Assembly (NCBI RefSeq): GCF_000524195.1
Contig: NW_020170390.1
Span: forward strand, 155,978 to 219,977
Direction: 5' to 3'
Origin: Echinococcus granulosus
Lineage: Eukaryota > Platyhelminthes > Cestoda > Cyclophyllidea > Taeniidae
Length of the DNA stretch: 64,000 nucleotides
This document shows, in pieces, positions 40,774 through 55,700 of this stretch (position 1 is its first letter; the number at the start of each line of letters is the position of its first letter). Position numbers and translations under genes: made by a program. The notes beneath the pieces are model-generated. The model had not been told where the DNA came from and did no database searches. It saw nothing but the letters and a program-made list of their open reading frames with translations.

Positions 40774-43700
40774 ATGTCGGCAATCACTGCAAGCATTTCG
40801 AAACCTCAGTCTTCTTCGCATCGGGCTGTGGCTTTACTTAAATACCGGCCGAAATGTGATGACGAACTTTGTCTCACCACTGGCCAAGCAGTTCAGGTTA
40901 TCTATGTGTGATACTTTTTCGTTTTTCAGAAGCGTTATATACCATTGCGGTCTTTGGGCCTTATTGCTTTTCCATCTTTCTATGTGAAGTAATGTTTAGG
41001 TATGTCTTTACTTAGCATAAATGATGACCAAATTTGGCCTTGGGACTTCATTCACATTTTTGGCCCATGTTTATTACTTTACACACTCCACTAATTTTTG
41101 GTTAGTTTACCATTGCCTGACATGTTTATTTTTAGGAGGAATTTTGGTTTTTTGGGACGGCGAATCATTTGCGTTATTCACCAAACCTGACCAGAAATGT
41201 GTTCACTTACATTTATCTAGTCGTTGAAATTTTGCCTCTTTGAGTAAACATGCATCCTGATTAAGCCCAACTTTATTTTTAGTTTTCACATGTCTCGCTT
41301 TTTGTTAGGTTTTATCTATCGATCCTAAAGTGTCAGGAAGTGAGGGTTGGTGGGTTGGCCAGGACAGTTACGGGAAAGTCGGTGTTTTCCCCGCCAACTA
41401 CGTTCAGCTCCAGGTGGCTAGCCCTGAAAGTGATGACAACCGTCTCCAAAGCTACTGTAATCTGTCAGAGGGACATAACTCCTCACTGCGGGACTCTTCT
41501 TGCTCCTTTCCCATGGATGGAACTCTTGTCCCCAACCGTGTTCCTACACCACTTTTGCTCACGGACTCAGTACGTGGAACCGGAGATGGCGATGGAGATT
41601 TTCGGATACGTCAAAACGGCAAGGTCGATGATTTGAAGGAAAGCTTGTCACATCTACGGGTCATTAAATTTGAGGACATCAAACTTGGGGAGGTAAGTGG
41701 CTCTTTCCTTTTCCGTCATTTGATTTTCTGAGACGTATGCCAACATCTTTGCATAATTCGTGGCTATTAATTATGGATACTCAACTCCTGCATATTTGAT
41801 ACCTTAATTTCATGCCTGATCCGTTATCATGTCGACTTTTATCAAATGTGACGATAACTCATCGAATGTAAAGTGAAGTGTTTCTTCATTCCTTACTTTT
41901 TCGTCCGATGTAACTAGCCTTTCATGCTTTTTTATTAAGTGCATGGAAAGAGTCAAACTTTTTTGTGGTAATTCTGCATCCCTAAGCGAGGCATTTGACT
42001 GGTATGATTTTCTTAAAACGCTTGAATTTAAACTGTCAATAGTTTACCGCGCATCGACTAGTTAGTGACTACAGCAATGTGCAATCTTTCGGCAGGCGCC
42101 TTGATTAAAACATGCCGACTTCACCGGACAGATATATCTCGTGGTTGTTGAATGCATTCTTGCTAAAAATTGGTGCCCTTTTCATTTTTGATCTTGATAA
42201 AGTAAATTCATCCATAATTGCCTCATCACCGCATCATTTTTGAGATGGTTGCCTCATATTGTTTACGCGCTGGAGAAGCATTTCTACCTCTAAATTTGAA
42301 TTGGAGTGTTGATTGTGGTTTCCTTCCAGATCGCACGACCTATGCGTATTCCATACATTTAAAGTATGGAGGTAATTGAAGGTTGCCTCTTTCTAGATAG
42401 GAGCCACGCGCACTCGCGTGTGCATCACCGGTTGGATGGATGGGGATTATGCATGCAAAGTGCGCACAATCTAAATTAACTTTGGTAAACGTGTACTTAC
42501 AAGCACTTGCTTAAACACCAGAAGGGATTGAAATAACAGGAACTTAGTGTCATTTCAAAGTCTATTTTCAGAAATCAGTGGCAAAACTGTTTACGGTTAT
42601 AATCCTTGTCTGGAGGTGTTTTATGAGCATTGCAGTAGTGCATAAATCATGCAAAATTGGACGTACATTTCTTGATTACTTTGCCCCTTTTAGCTAAGTG
42701 CGTAGTCATTCAATAATTTCGGGATCCTACCTTTCGAAGCTCGCCGTTTTTGTGTCTTGAATAGGTACATTGAAACGTAAGCCGAAAATGCGAGCTTCAT
42801 TGAAAGCTACATTGTCGCTATATTTCCGGTTTCCACTTAGGTCTGCCGGTGTTTGCTCAATTCTGTGGGTTGCTATTTTGCTAAAATGTTTGTTTTCTTT
42901 TCCCACATCACATCACAGCTTACCCTGAATTTGTTTGTCTTAACAAAGGCGGCTAAACCCTTTTATTTTATGCACATTCATGTAAGCGCATGTATATTAT
43001 CTGCTTACGCGCACAAAACGGTATTTACACGCAATGCTTCAAGCGTGGCTTTGGATACCCACTTTTACTACTTTCCTATATTTAACGGTGGAAGTTTCAA
43101 AACCAGACTTGTTCTCAGTTCCGTGAATGTGTATAATTTCCATCCATCTTCTCGAGGCGGTATTTACTGCAAATGAAATACAAAACTCACCCATTAATTG
43201 AACGCATGAATCTAGAATATGTGATTTATTAAGTGATGAAATGTCAATTTTATTTGAAAATGTATGATATTACATACACTAGGATTCTGTTGGGATTGAA
43301 CTTGTCTAAGTTGTTACCCATATTTTTGGTGCTACAAAATTGATGCCTGATCGAAGCTGATTTCCATAGTTGAGTACCTGTTAATTATAGCATTCAAACA
43401 ATCATTAACCTTCTTCAAAAGTTTAGCTCAGGCACACTTTCAAATGCCCTTTAAGCTCAAGTAAAACTATGACAGACTTTTCTCCTCTAGTTCATTTTGA
43501 TTCTGAAATGCGCAACATTGCAGTGGTTTTGATGGAGCAAGGTCGTTTGATTTGTCTTTGGTGCAGTACTATTTTTTGGTAGGTTCCGGTTAGTTATGAT
43601 GAATTATTGTAATACACAAGTCTTTGAAGTTACTTTAAATAATTGGCACTTAAAAGATACTGAAGTTTTTTCTTCATTTTGGCTTTAAAGGTCATCGTCC

Positions 43701-46700
43701 TTGCATTGGCACTTTTTGCCACCTCTAATTTATTTAACCTCATTCCATTTCGGGGGTTATTAAGCAATCCGTCTCACGATTTGCACTTAGGCTTTCCCAT
43801 AGAAATCTGGAAAATATACATGGGAAGGTTCAAATTTTCCTGCATGTTTTAGTTAAGTTTGTTTTCAGAAACCAGGCGAATTACATGACTTAACTCTTGC
43901 CGCGTTTTTAATTGCGATTGTACTTCACTTCGGCTAGACACCCGGAAGCTTGGCAAGATTGAACCCCTTTTTGTGAGGGGTCTAGAAGGATTTCCTGAAC
44001 ACTTGCGTGCACGCATTAAACAGGGAATTTACGAATTTTTTTTGCTTGAAACCCACTATTCTGCATTACGTTTCAGTGATTCAAGCGTCCAACTGTCTTC
44101 ACAGTTTTTGAGGACGTTAGCATATGCACACTTATGTAACACTATTCCTGTGCTGCACCAGCCGCACCTATCAACCAGGTGGACCGTGTTTTGGGTCGCT
44201 ATCACTGGCTTACTACATTTTAACTCTCAGTCTCACTCCATCACTCTGTGGACACGTTTGTCCAATGGTTGCTCAAATGGCAGGAATTTGTTGAGCATAT
44301 ACTTGCACTCTTAATCTAACCCCAAAAGAAGTTTATTTTGGATGAAAATCTTTAAATGAAGCGTATATATAGGTTGGCTTTGATTACGATTGGCCGGTCG
44401 GCCTCATTCCGTAATCCGCACGAACTTGTGCGTGTGCTAATTCCGCTTTCTTCATGGTGACCTTTACTAACGACAACCCTTCAGTGCCGAGTGAATACCG
44501 TTATCAGTAATCACGACTCGACTATGTTTATGCTTTTTTCCTCATTTCCCATCACTAAGTGCCCCGTCAGTCGTTTTTCGTCTTCGCTTTTGGGTCTCTT
44601 TATTTTCTTTTACTAATCCGCTTGACTCCTCACCCCTAAGGTCTCGTGTCCAGCCACTTGGAACAGTTTCTTAGTACCATGTCAGATTAGGTGTATCTAA
44701 ATGATTACTCTGCCTTCAAATTTTGTTTAAGAATGGGTTGATTGCAAGTCTTTGACAGTGCCTGTTTCAACTGTCAAGCTTGTCATTACTCCTGAAGTAC
44801 ACGGACTCTAACAAATGGGTGGGGAGCTTCTCACACATCCCCAGGTAAATGCTAACGGGGACACTTAAGAGCCTGGCTTCCTACCTGTCTTGTTGTTTCT
44901 TCATCAGGTTAATAGCAACGGCTAAGGCATCCAGGTTGGACATTCATAAGGAAAAGACTCCTTTTGAAAGGCAGTCTACTTAGTCCAATTCCATGAGTGA
45001 ATGTTTCAATGTCCTACACCTACATGCTAATTTATAGTAGAAGTTAATGCTTCTATCAATGGTTTAATGTAAATTAAAATAATTAGTGTTCTTCTTTTCC
45101 TAACCAAAAAACCAAAATATTCCATTCCATCCACTTGAAACATACATTGTAAACATAACTGATGAATTTAAAATCTTCTTTATTTGACATAGCTGGCCGT
45201 ATCCGTTTTGTCTGTCTTCATTTCTGTCAGTTTGATGGCCTTATTTTCTTCGCGAAATTGCTCTTAATGGTGAAGATGGGTTACACCTTTAAAAGGGGGT
45301 TAAATGTGACGTTTATCCGATAGCGAAATGGTAGCCACTTCCCTATTTCCTTTACCCTTCAGGTAAATTATGGAAAAGCACTCCCTTATCATTGATATTA
45401 ATTGTGGATTATCGAGCAATTGACTTTGTTCTTATCACAGTAGTCGAAACTAGAGCTATTTGACTGATATCTTCATTTACGTTTTGGCTGTTTTAAAGCG
45501 TTTTCAGGGGTTCTGGATCTTCACGATGGTAATCATAATTACCATGTTCCGTGGCTTTAGTTCTGCTTAAGTGTTCAAAGTCTCGTGCTGATTCAAAGTC
45601 ACGGACAATTGCAAAATTGGCCTGCTGTCTGATACACAATATCACTTTTGCCGCTTTTGTGACCATCAGTTGTGTCAACCTTATTGCTTTCTTTATTGAT
45701 GGGATGGTAAATCGTCAGAAGTTTGGTGAGATTTGAAATTAGAAAAAGTTATGCCCTTGTTAAATTAAAATTCGTAGCACACCTAAATAGCATTTGTGGC
45801 AGTCTCAATTACATTTGAACTCTCGAGATTTTGGCACAACAATCTGAAAAAAACCTTTATTCTCTCTGGTTATTTAATTCAAAAGTCTAGTAATAGAAAT
45901 GCAGTTGCTGAATATACGCTCCTGATTAATAAGTTTTATTTAAATATTTTTGTTGTTTTTCGCTACTCCTATGCATTTTACCTCTACCTATCCAAGTCAG
46001 ATTATCGACGACACGCGTTTTTGGCTACAAAGATGTAGACGACTGTAAAAACCATACTTCTTCGGTGCTCTTTTGTGCTTGCCACTTGCATCACATTTCT
46101 AGTCACATGATTACATGATGTTTGAGATGTGCCTTTTGGGAAGATAGCGCGTTGCTTTGTGGTTTTGATGTATTGATGACGGTGGGACTGCAATATTGTG
46201 AAAATATTGTTATTTATAACATGATCACGATTTTGTGTGAAGTGCCTGCATGATTATTTGGTTTGAAATATTATCTGAACTTAGGCTTCCTATTTTGTGC
46301 AGTGTAGTTTCGTAAGTTTATAGACTCGTTATCTGCATGTAATCGTCTTGTGACGTCCATACTTAAGTGTATGCGTGTTTGGTTGTTAGGTTTGGTCAAT
46401 GGATAAAGCGAAACAATAGTATTTTAGGAATAAAAGAGAAGGTGTACCTACTTAACATCGTTCCTGCTAGTTGGTTAACATTTTTCTTATTTTATCCAGT
46501 TAAATTGATCAGAATGTACACATAAAGGTAAGGTCCATGGGTCTAGTGTCAAAACCATAATGCGATGATGACTGGTACCATTTTTTCGGTGGTGCTATTG
46601 AATGGGCCTTTTTGCTCAACTTGATTTGTCACAAGGTCGCGTTTCCGTTCCCTTATTTTCCTTTAGCATCGCCGAGATCTCCGTAAATATGTACGAACTC

Positions 46701-49700
46701 GTCCGTGGGCATATCAGCAAATGCATTAGCACAGTACCTTAATTTTTAACTGCCAAATCTATTGCACCTTTTAACCATATATTTATAAGTTTTTATTAGA
46801 GATTATAGGGTTTTTGGACCCATAAATTATTTAATTTGAATAATTTTGGTGCAGGTCATCACAATATGGATTTATTCACACTGTGTTCAAGGGCACATTG
46901 ATTCCACTATGGGGACAAAGTTAGAATTGTGATTAAAACATGGGCTTCGCACTTACTTTGATTACCCTTTTATGTGTTCATGTGACTGGTTTTTGCGAGT
47001 AGAGGCGAATACAACCTACTTGTTCACTCTCCCTCATCCGCGAATTCATTCTGATCGCAGGTCTCTTACTCTACCCGAATGAAGGCTGCATTCATTCTCT
47101 TCTCACTTACTCAGGCGTCATTTACTTTTAAGCAAATTTTTCTCAGTGAAAAAATTAACCAAACTCGTGTTAATTGGATTACTGTTCTTTTTGGAGGTCT
47201 TGTCTGTTCCTCATTTGCTAGGCTCAACGCACCTTCTCTCTTGTTATTCTTTTTAGTTTAACTGACGTCAAGCAGGAAGCGCACTCAGTTGCATTGTGAA
47301 TCCTTGAGTTTAATGTCAACCTTTTTTCCTTCAGTCTATCGGCGCGGGCTCCTTCGGAACGGTATACAGGGGCACATGGCAAGAAAAAACCGTTGCGCTC
47401 AAAGTTTATCATCAGGCGTCTAGTCAAGTAAGTAATTTAATCTTTACTTCATTCTTCATGATCATGATGGTAGTCGTGAAGTGTTTGTCTTTTGGTTATG
47501 GTAAAATGGGGGGGAAGGGGGGGGGGAGAATAGGATAATCAACACTGGGGCTAAATCAACTTCAGAATTCTATGCAAATTGCTACTCCTTAGGCGTAGAA
47601 CTAAATACCAATCACAATTATTACATCGACACAAAGTGGTTTGCATCACCTTTTAACTTAATTACAGACATAAGAAAATCTCTTAATAAAAAGTATTTTT
47701 AGCAATTATTGTGCCTGTACAGATTGTTCATGTAAAATTGTTATATGCTGTAATTCTTTATCTAACGACTAATCGGGCTTCGCAGACCTGAGTTTGAGTG
47801 GGTGATTTATTACCATAAGCATATCTATTTTGCACTGCTCGTTTTCTTTTTTTAAAGACTTTTTCTGAGGCAGTGTTTTTAAACTTTGTTTGTTTGTTTT
47901 CTTTTCTCTATGCAAATATACACCACAATCCTTTTTTGCACATTTTAGTGCCAACATGTTTACTCCCGAGAATCACCTTTGAGCAGGAATTAGTTCAGAA
48001 GCACTGCTACCAAGTTGGGCTTACGAGTAGCGATTTAATAAATACATTTTTGCGCACCACGATTGTGCGCAGTTGTGTGTGGTGCATAGTGAAAATGTCA
48101 GCCTCTCGTCTTGGGTGGCTGTATCTCCTTGATTTTGGGTCATTGTTGTTATTTTTACTGCTTCAGTTCCTTCTAATAAAAAGTAGAACATTACCATTGT
48201 TATTCATTGGCCTCTTCAAAAAAATTCCGAACTAGGTTCTGCTTTTTATTCAAAATCTACTACCGGTGTGTCTGACATTCCCATTGATTGAAATGCACTA
48301 ATTAGGAACCGAGGAATTGGAGGACGCCCGTCTTTCCTTTCCTTTCAGCAAATGAACGAGTTTTGCTTAGGTATGTACTCTCCTAATTTGTCTTTAGACC
48401 GCATTGCTTGTGTTTATTGAAGTGAATTAAAAGTGGTGCTCGAGAGAGTTTCTCTTTTGACGAGCTGTAGTCCTCCTTGCAAGATCTTTCCATCACCTTT
48501 ACTACGGGTAGTTTGACTTCTAACAAAATTTTAAAATAATTTTGTGCATATAATGAGGCTGTGAGTTTTGTTTCATCTTAAGCCTTCATCTGTAGTTCAT
48601 CTGAAGTGATAAAATAGTATCAAGTATTTCATGGCTGCATAAATTTTTTGCCTTACAGTTATATCAAAGTTGCTTTTCCTGAGTTCTTCCGTTTAATCTA
48701 ATCAAGCGACTTATTTTTGCCGTGTATAGACTTGCTTTATGCCTAAGCAACAGTCACCACTTTGGTCAGTTTTTGATGTTGCAGGGGCAGCGTTTATTCT
48801 TGGCTGCGTCTTTATGGGTTGGTGCCACAGTACCACCGAAGCTCGTGCACAGACGCGTCCATCGAATTGTAATAAGATCGTATTTTAGTGATTTACAATG
48901 GTTTGAACGTTATTTGATAATTTACGAATTCTTGCTTTTTGTTCCAGACCAGTACTTTTGAAAAAAATTCTGATTTATGGAGCGGTCCCTACCTTCGCCC
49001 AGACGTACTTGAAGTTGGTATTTTAACACACAGGCAAATAAAAGTCCGTCTCAAAACTATCGAATTCGCCGGGCAGAATCTATTCACTCCAAATGACCCG
49101 ATAATTTTGCGTAAAATTGAGCTGCCTTTATTCATAGAAGCTGCTAAATAGCTGTTACCACTACCCGAGCGCCGTATTAATGGCTAATCGCAAGTTTTCT
49201 ATGGTGTTCATTGCTTTTTGCGGATGTGCGTGGGTACGTAGAGCTAACTCTGTTATTCGTATTTAGGATAAAGAGCACAATTCGCGTAGGTTTTGCACTT
49301 GCTCCAGCATTATTTTTACTTTCCTCGTTGTAAAATGTACCTATTTTTATTCTGGGATTCTTCCTTTTGATGTGAGTTTGCGGCTTCATCGATACCCTCC
49401 TCATCTAACGTCATGGGCCCTACAAACCATATTTACCCCCTTTTCCTTTTTTATTTGTGGCACACTAGTGTAGTTGTGAAGGTCCTCAATGCTGCCAATT
49501 AATCAGTGGTGCTTCCGTGGTCTTATGCACCAATGGAAATGTGTCTGCGTTTCCTGCGAATCATTTATCCAAACTTAATTTTTACATTACTCACTATTGA
49601 GCTGCCCTCTTAGGCTACCCATCCTCCTCTCGATTTTATACAGCCGATCTGTGATTTGTTTAATTTGTCGAGACCCCATGAGATCAGCTTCCTACGAGTT

Positions 49701-52700
49701 TACTCGAATTGGGCCGTACATCTATTTGATTACATTTACATTTAAAGAATTTAGGTTATTATCTCTTTGAGGATTTTCCCATTTTGGTGCATCCAACCAC
49801 AAAGTATAGTTTGCCAAGTCAACCCTCCATGTAGGTTTACCCAATAATTAGTCAAGTATCCGACTTTCTTTGCAAGGTCAGTTTATCTGTCTAGTTGACC
49901 CTTGCGCCATTTGATCAAATGCCCTTTTCGGACGTGGCGCTAGTCTGCTTTTGCACAGATTGCATATAATTGTAAAAATTATGCTAAATATGCTAAACTG
50001 ATAATAGGTGTGAAGGTAAAAGTCTTGAAAACCTTATGCATCTGTTCGTTTGACGCCTCTCTTTTATTTGGCGGTAAGGTTCTGCATCGTGAGTGCTAAC
50101 AGAGGGCTGTCGAATTTTTTCTGCACGTGCGTGTACGCGTAGTATATAATAAAATGGTTCACTAATTCGGGTGTGATTTTGCTATTTATTTATCAAGCCA
50201 TCATACGAGCAATTTGGATAGCGGTGCTAATTTGATTCTATGAAAGTCCTTCCACTTTATCTATCTTGGGCCCATTTTTTCTAAAAACAAAGCCTTCAGG
50301 AGCTAAAAATAAGCCTAAATGAACATAACTGAGCGACAATTTTGATTGAAATCGTCAAACAACAGTGCCCTTCGATTAGGAAAAGTACCACAGTATTTCA
50401 GAAGCCCAACTCTTGGGAGCTTCTAATCCGCGTAGGCCAAAAATTATACTGACTATGCTGTGTATTGAAAAAATTGTATACGAGATTTGATCTGACTGTT
50501 TCGGTGATCCCCAAGAAGATTTGTGATTTTTTTTTATTTCCAGCGATAAGCGTCCTCAGACACATTCATTTCTGTTTGTGACATTTGTTCGTATGCTTAA
50601 CTGTATCTAACATTTTGGTCAATAAAAGGGATTTTTTATATATTTGACTTGTCCCCTATTGCAACGCTTCTTTCCAAAATCCTCTGCCGTTTACGCTTTC
50701 TAAAGCACTGTGTGTTGGCAAGGTATTGCATAAATGACCTTGATGTGCGTGTTTGGTCTCTCTAGGGGTATTTTACTCCAGAGCAATTATTTCGTGAATG
50801 TTATGATAGATTATTATCGCAAAACGTGGGAATTCCAATCCGGGAATCTGAACTCTGCTTTCTGTTATTGTTCGCATTTTTGAGTAGTCGGCATTCTTAT
50901 GAGTGATTTGTTCTGTTTCAAAGTCATGCTGGTTTAATGAATCCCTACAAATTCCAGCATAAAACACGTTCGTCTTTCCTATAATATTTACTTTACATTT
51001 AACCGAAATCAATCGCCATTACCCGTAATCTCTAGCACTTTGAATAATAAAGCTTGGATTAAAAGAGGATTTTGTGAATAAGCTTAGTTATTACTGCCCG
51101 ATGTCCATCTCTGGGCCCATGAATCTCTGTAATTTTTCAACTGATGTATCATTGGAGCTGAGCTGCGCTTATTTGTAAATGTAACTCGTTGGCCTACATT
51201 CCCCTCAATTACATGTAAATTATGATTCACCTCCTTCATCGGGTGGGCTTCAGTGTTCCGGTCCTAAAACGTTTCCAGACGAAGGAAAGCAGGAGCAGGC
51301 AGTTGCATTATTCGCGTCGCCGTCCATGATTTATCCCATTTTGTGCTTCTTCATGCCTTGCCAGCTTCCCAAAGTCTGTCAAATTCCACGATAGCAATAT
51401 CAATTACTTGGCTTCAAAATGAATTTCTGTGATTTGCGTCACTGAGCGAATGCTAATCATATCAGCGGAAGTGGCAGTGGTGGTGCTGTTGCCGCACTTT
51501 ATTCAGTTTTTCATCAAAATGTCTTCCCTTTTTTCTCCATCAATTTTGTACTCTCCTAGTGTAAAACCATCTTGCACCCTGCCCGTTTCGTAAACAGAAG
51601 CAGCCTGGTTGACCGTTGACGATTAGAGCCTTCGTTGTTTATTTTATGCAGCTTGGTTTCGTTTCCTTTGAAGTTGAATGGGCAACACTGATGTCTGGCG
51701 TGTGTGTGCGTTCCTAATGTTGCGCTGCTTGTGCGTGCGGCACCATCCCTTTGAAGTGACTTTAGTGACCAACATACTGGCTCTCATGGTGCTCCCCTTT
51801 TTTTAATGTCAGTGGTAGCAGCAATAACAGATAGGCGTACTGAATGCGAAATATTGTCCTAATCAATCCCAAGGCACTATCTTACTTGTTTTTTTTTCAT
51901 TCTATGAGTAATCATATGTTTATGTACTACTCCTATAATTTTTGTTTCAATGAAACATTGCTTATTAAGCAATCTAGTCTATAATTCCGCTTCGTCTTCC
52001 GATCGAAATGGATATAGTGAATATAAAAGTACAGATGCTAACCCACTATTGCTGGTAATGCTGGTAATAATCCTAGTTTTAGCATTCTCATGAGTTTTGA
52101 GAAAAATTGAATAGCGTAACTGTCAAAATTACGTATAATAGTACAATTTGTTGCTACTTGCTTTTGACCGAACAGTGTTTGCCATCATAAGTGTTCTCAA
52201 AGAGCCGAAATAAGTAGCCGCAAATTCTGCTTGGAATGCGTGTTGCAGGGATACGGCCAGTTTTATTGTTGCATGTGACTGATTTTATCTCCCCTAGTCT
52301 ACGGAATCGCGCATGTGCGCATTTGTCTGGTTAAATTCTCGCATTGCGAACCGACGATCCTAATTTTCATTCGTTTTAAAACTTTTCCACTTGAGTTCAT
52401 CTTTGATAAACGTCCTTATCCAACAAGTTATCACATCGATTTTCTACAAGTGCTGGATGAAATTGTTGGAGGACGAGGGCCTGTACTTGCCCTGCGAGGC
52501 CGTTTGGTAGACAAGAATCCTGTGCTTGAATCAGGCTTCAGTAAATACGCCTTATAGTAATGCTCAGGTCTTCTGAAGGTGTGTGCTCAAGTAAATTTGA
52601 CGCTTCCCAAAGTATTTTCCGCAATGCAGTGAATAATGATTAATGAACTCACAACTCAGAGCACCATGTTCTACGCACAAATTTTCTTCATTCATTCAGC

Positions 52701-55700
52701 ACTTTATATCAATTTGTAAGGAATTTGCAATTTTTTTATAAAAAGATCCAACACTGCAGTCTCCTTTTCCGGTATAGGTTTTGTTTGCATCTGTGGTTGG
52801 CGAGATCGAGTTAAAAGACTTTTTGGGTTTCTAGCAATTGTGTATGACTACTATCCTTTATTGGTACCTGCTATATCAGCTTAGTTGCCTTCCTCATCAT
52901 CAACTGTGTAATTAACAGTCCTCTCATCTGTTTCTTCCGGTTTCCACAACCTCGGTCAAATATACCAAGAAAATCTGGTTCCCGATATCCTTTGCCTCGG
53001 ATTTCTGTATCGTTCTCTGTAAAAACGCTTTACCATGTACACCCTCGGTGATTAGCTTACTGTTTAATAAGTTAACTGTACATTTCCTCACAAAAATGTA
53101 GATTCAGCGTGAGGCCTTCAATCTGGGTCAGCTGGCGCACCGAAACGTAGTGGAGTTCTTCGGTCTGTGGGAGACCCAAGAGACGATCAGCCATTTACCC
53201 GCCCTGGTGATGGAGTTCGCTCACGGAGGCGCTCTCCACACCGTTGTGCGTCGGCGACCCACCATCCGACCCCTCACTCTCGCTGATTGGGCCCTTCAAA
53301 TCGCCGAGGGCATGCGCTACCTCCACGAGTGTGCCGGTCTCGTCCATAGGGATCTGAAAACTGCTAACAGTGGGTCCACCCGTCTAGGCGCCTGAGTTGC
53401 TATTGGATAGAGACTAACGCGTAGAATTTATGAAGTACTGAATTGTGTATAATTCAAATATTATACAGCTTCCATGGCAAATTAGACACTATTAACTGCA
53501 TGGGATAATTGGATAGGTTAAAACGGCGCACGAGAAAGTAGATGTTAGATTTTTATCCCTGGAAAGAGGAATTTCCCTATATTAGACTTAAAAACTAGAT
53601 AGTCTATTTAAAGGAAAGACATATTTTGGGCAAAATCCTACATCTTCCGAGTTTTGGAAGAAACATTGAGGTCAATAAGAGTTCTTACAATTACCAACAA
53701 AACTCCAGTTGCCTACAATAGGTAATAACGAATTTCCTTAGTAACCTTATCATGATCGTTCGTAAGCCCAGTTCTATTGCTGTCTTGGTATTTCCTCCCA
53801 GATTATTATAGCGTAGCAGAGTGCCAGTTTTTAATGTTTTCGTCGTTGGTCATAGTTTCATTAGACGCCTTATATGGGGAACTATTTTTTATTGATTGAG
53901 ATCTTGACCTATTATTAACATTTTAGGAATTAACTTCAAGAAATTTAATACCAAGATTTAGTTCAACCTCCACTTAAGTCTTTCGTTGGGTTTCCGCAAC
54001 TTTAGTTCCCACGTCATTGCTTGTGGAATTTATTTTCCCATTAGATTTCCTCGAAATTCTATTGCGACGCCTCCTGTAATGCCTTCAATTACTATAACTC
54101 AGCAAGAAAATTTCGCTGGGACATTCTCGTAGACGCATTTAAGGCGCAGGTATCTCTGAATGACGATATAATAGGCTGTGCTGTCTTTAGTGCAAGCCAC
54201 TGAGGTTCCCACTGTTACTGACTTCGCAAAGTTTGAGCCATAGTTTATTTTATAAGTTTTTTTTCTATGAAGTCTCTCGGTTACTGTCTCGTTCACATGT
54301 TTGATTGCTCCTATTTTGTCGCGCAAAGTAGTTATCCTAGTTGACGTTAGTTATAAACAACCAGACGTGTTTCAGCCTTTGCACAACTGAATAAAACTTG
54401 AAATCTAGTGGTGTCTGATTTAGCGTTCTTTTCAAGCAAGAATTTGCAGGATATCGCTTTTCTTAGAGAGTTTAGGTGTCAACTAGTTGCCTAGTTTTTT
54501 GCCTATGTTCACTTAGCAAGAGATACCTTTTCGTGAAGAAAATCTATGGCAGTTACTGTCTGAGTCTGCTCGCGTCCCGCATGAAAGTTTTTTTCCCCTT
54601 CATGAGGGCCCGCAAAGGACAGTCTGAAGCATCTACCTTTCAGCAGGCTGAAACCTCTGCCGTCTATCTAAATCCAATTTGATTATTGGAATTGCCCAAA
54701 ACCGAGCGTGATGATTTTTGCACATGCTTTAAAGAACACTTGAATGCGTATTTAAAACTGATTTCTAATGCCGAGTATTTTCCACAGTTCTCATTCGCGA
54801 GCCTCTGGTTGCCTCCCCCGGGCCAGATGATCTGATACGCAAGACCCTGATCATCTCCGACTTCGGCATGTCCTGTCCCACTGACATCATTGATTCTTGC
54901 GTTTCTGGTATCGGTACGGCTGCCTATGCTGCTCCGGAGGTCATTTGCATGGTAATGCATTGCGCACTGCAATGGCACAGGAGTACCCTCTCATTCAAAT
55001 TAAATAATCATTTTCACGTGTACATTTTTTGTGCTTCATAGACCGTCTTGATGGCTTCACGTCTCGATTGATGCGGTGATTAACTAACCTTAGACATCGA
55101 GAGTGTTTATAGAGTCGCGTTAGTTTGAACGTCCTTCCTTCCAGTAATGTGAATAGACTTTCTGTCGTAACCATCAAAGTTCACGGAGTTGAATGCTTTG
55201 GTGCCTATTGGAGACAAGTGATTCAAATTGCCTTGATAACATCAACAAACAGTTGTGAATACATTTTAAGGAATGATCCTTCGATGGACAAAACTTAGGC
55301 GACATTGTTTTGTGTAGGATAGCGAATAGTAGAGAAACCGTCTTGATAAAGCTTCCCTAAAAGTCGTAACTTTAGTGCAGGCGATTATACTTCTACACTT
55401 CTTATTTTCCTGACAATTTAGTGTGTGGTAGCTGGTGTTAATCATATTCAACGTCTTACCGAAAGACGCACTCTAGTTACTTTTTTAAATGTTCATTTCA
55501 CATTACCATCGCGCGTTCATTGGGAGTTGTACGTCCTTGCTTCTCGAATAACGCATTTTTGGCAAGGTACTTGCTGACAATTTGTTTACACTATAATGCC
55601 CTTAATTCAGAAATAGTAATGCAAAATAATGGGACACCTTCATTTAAGTTGAGTGACTGGTTGTGAATTAGCTTCACCTTTTCATATAGTTTCTTCAACG

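Noticed and set aside
43973..44314. 113-codon open frame in the first large MLK intron
   Set aside because: No motif, no splice support and AT-rich; judged intronic chance.
47873..48235. Hydrophobic 120-codon open frame in an MLK intron
   Set aside because: Leu/Phe-rich because of T-rich sequence; no start context or homology.
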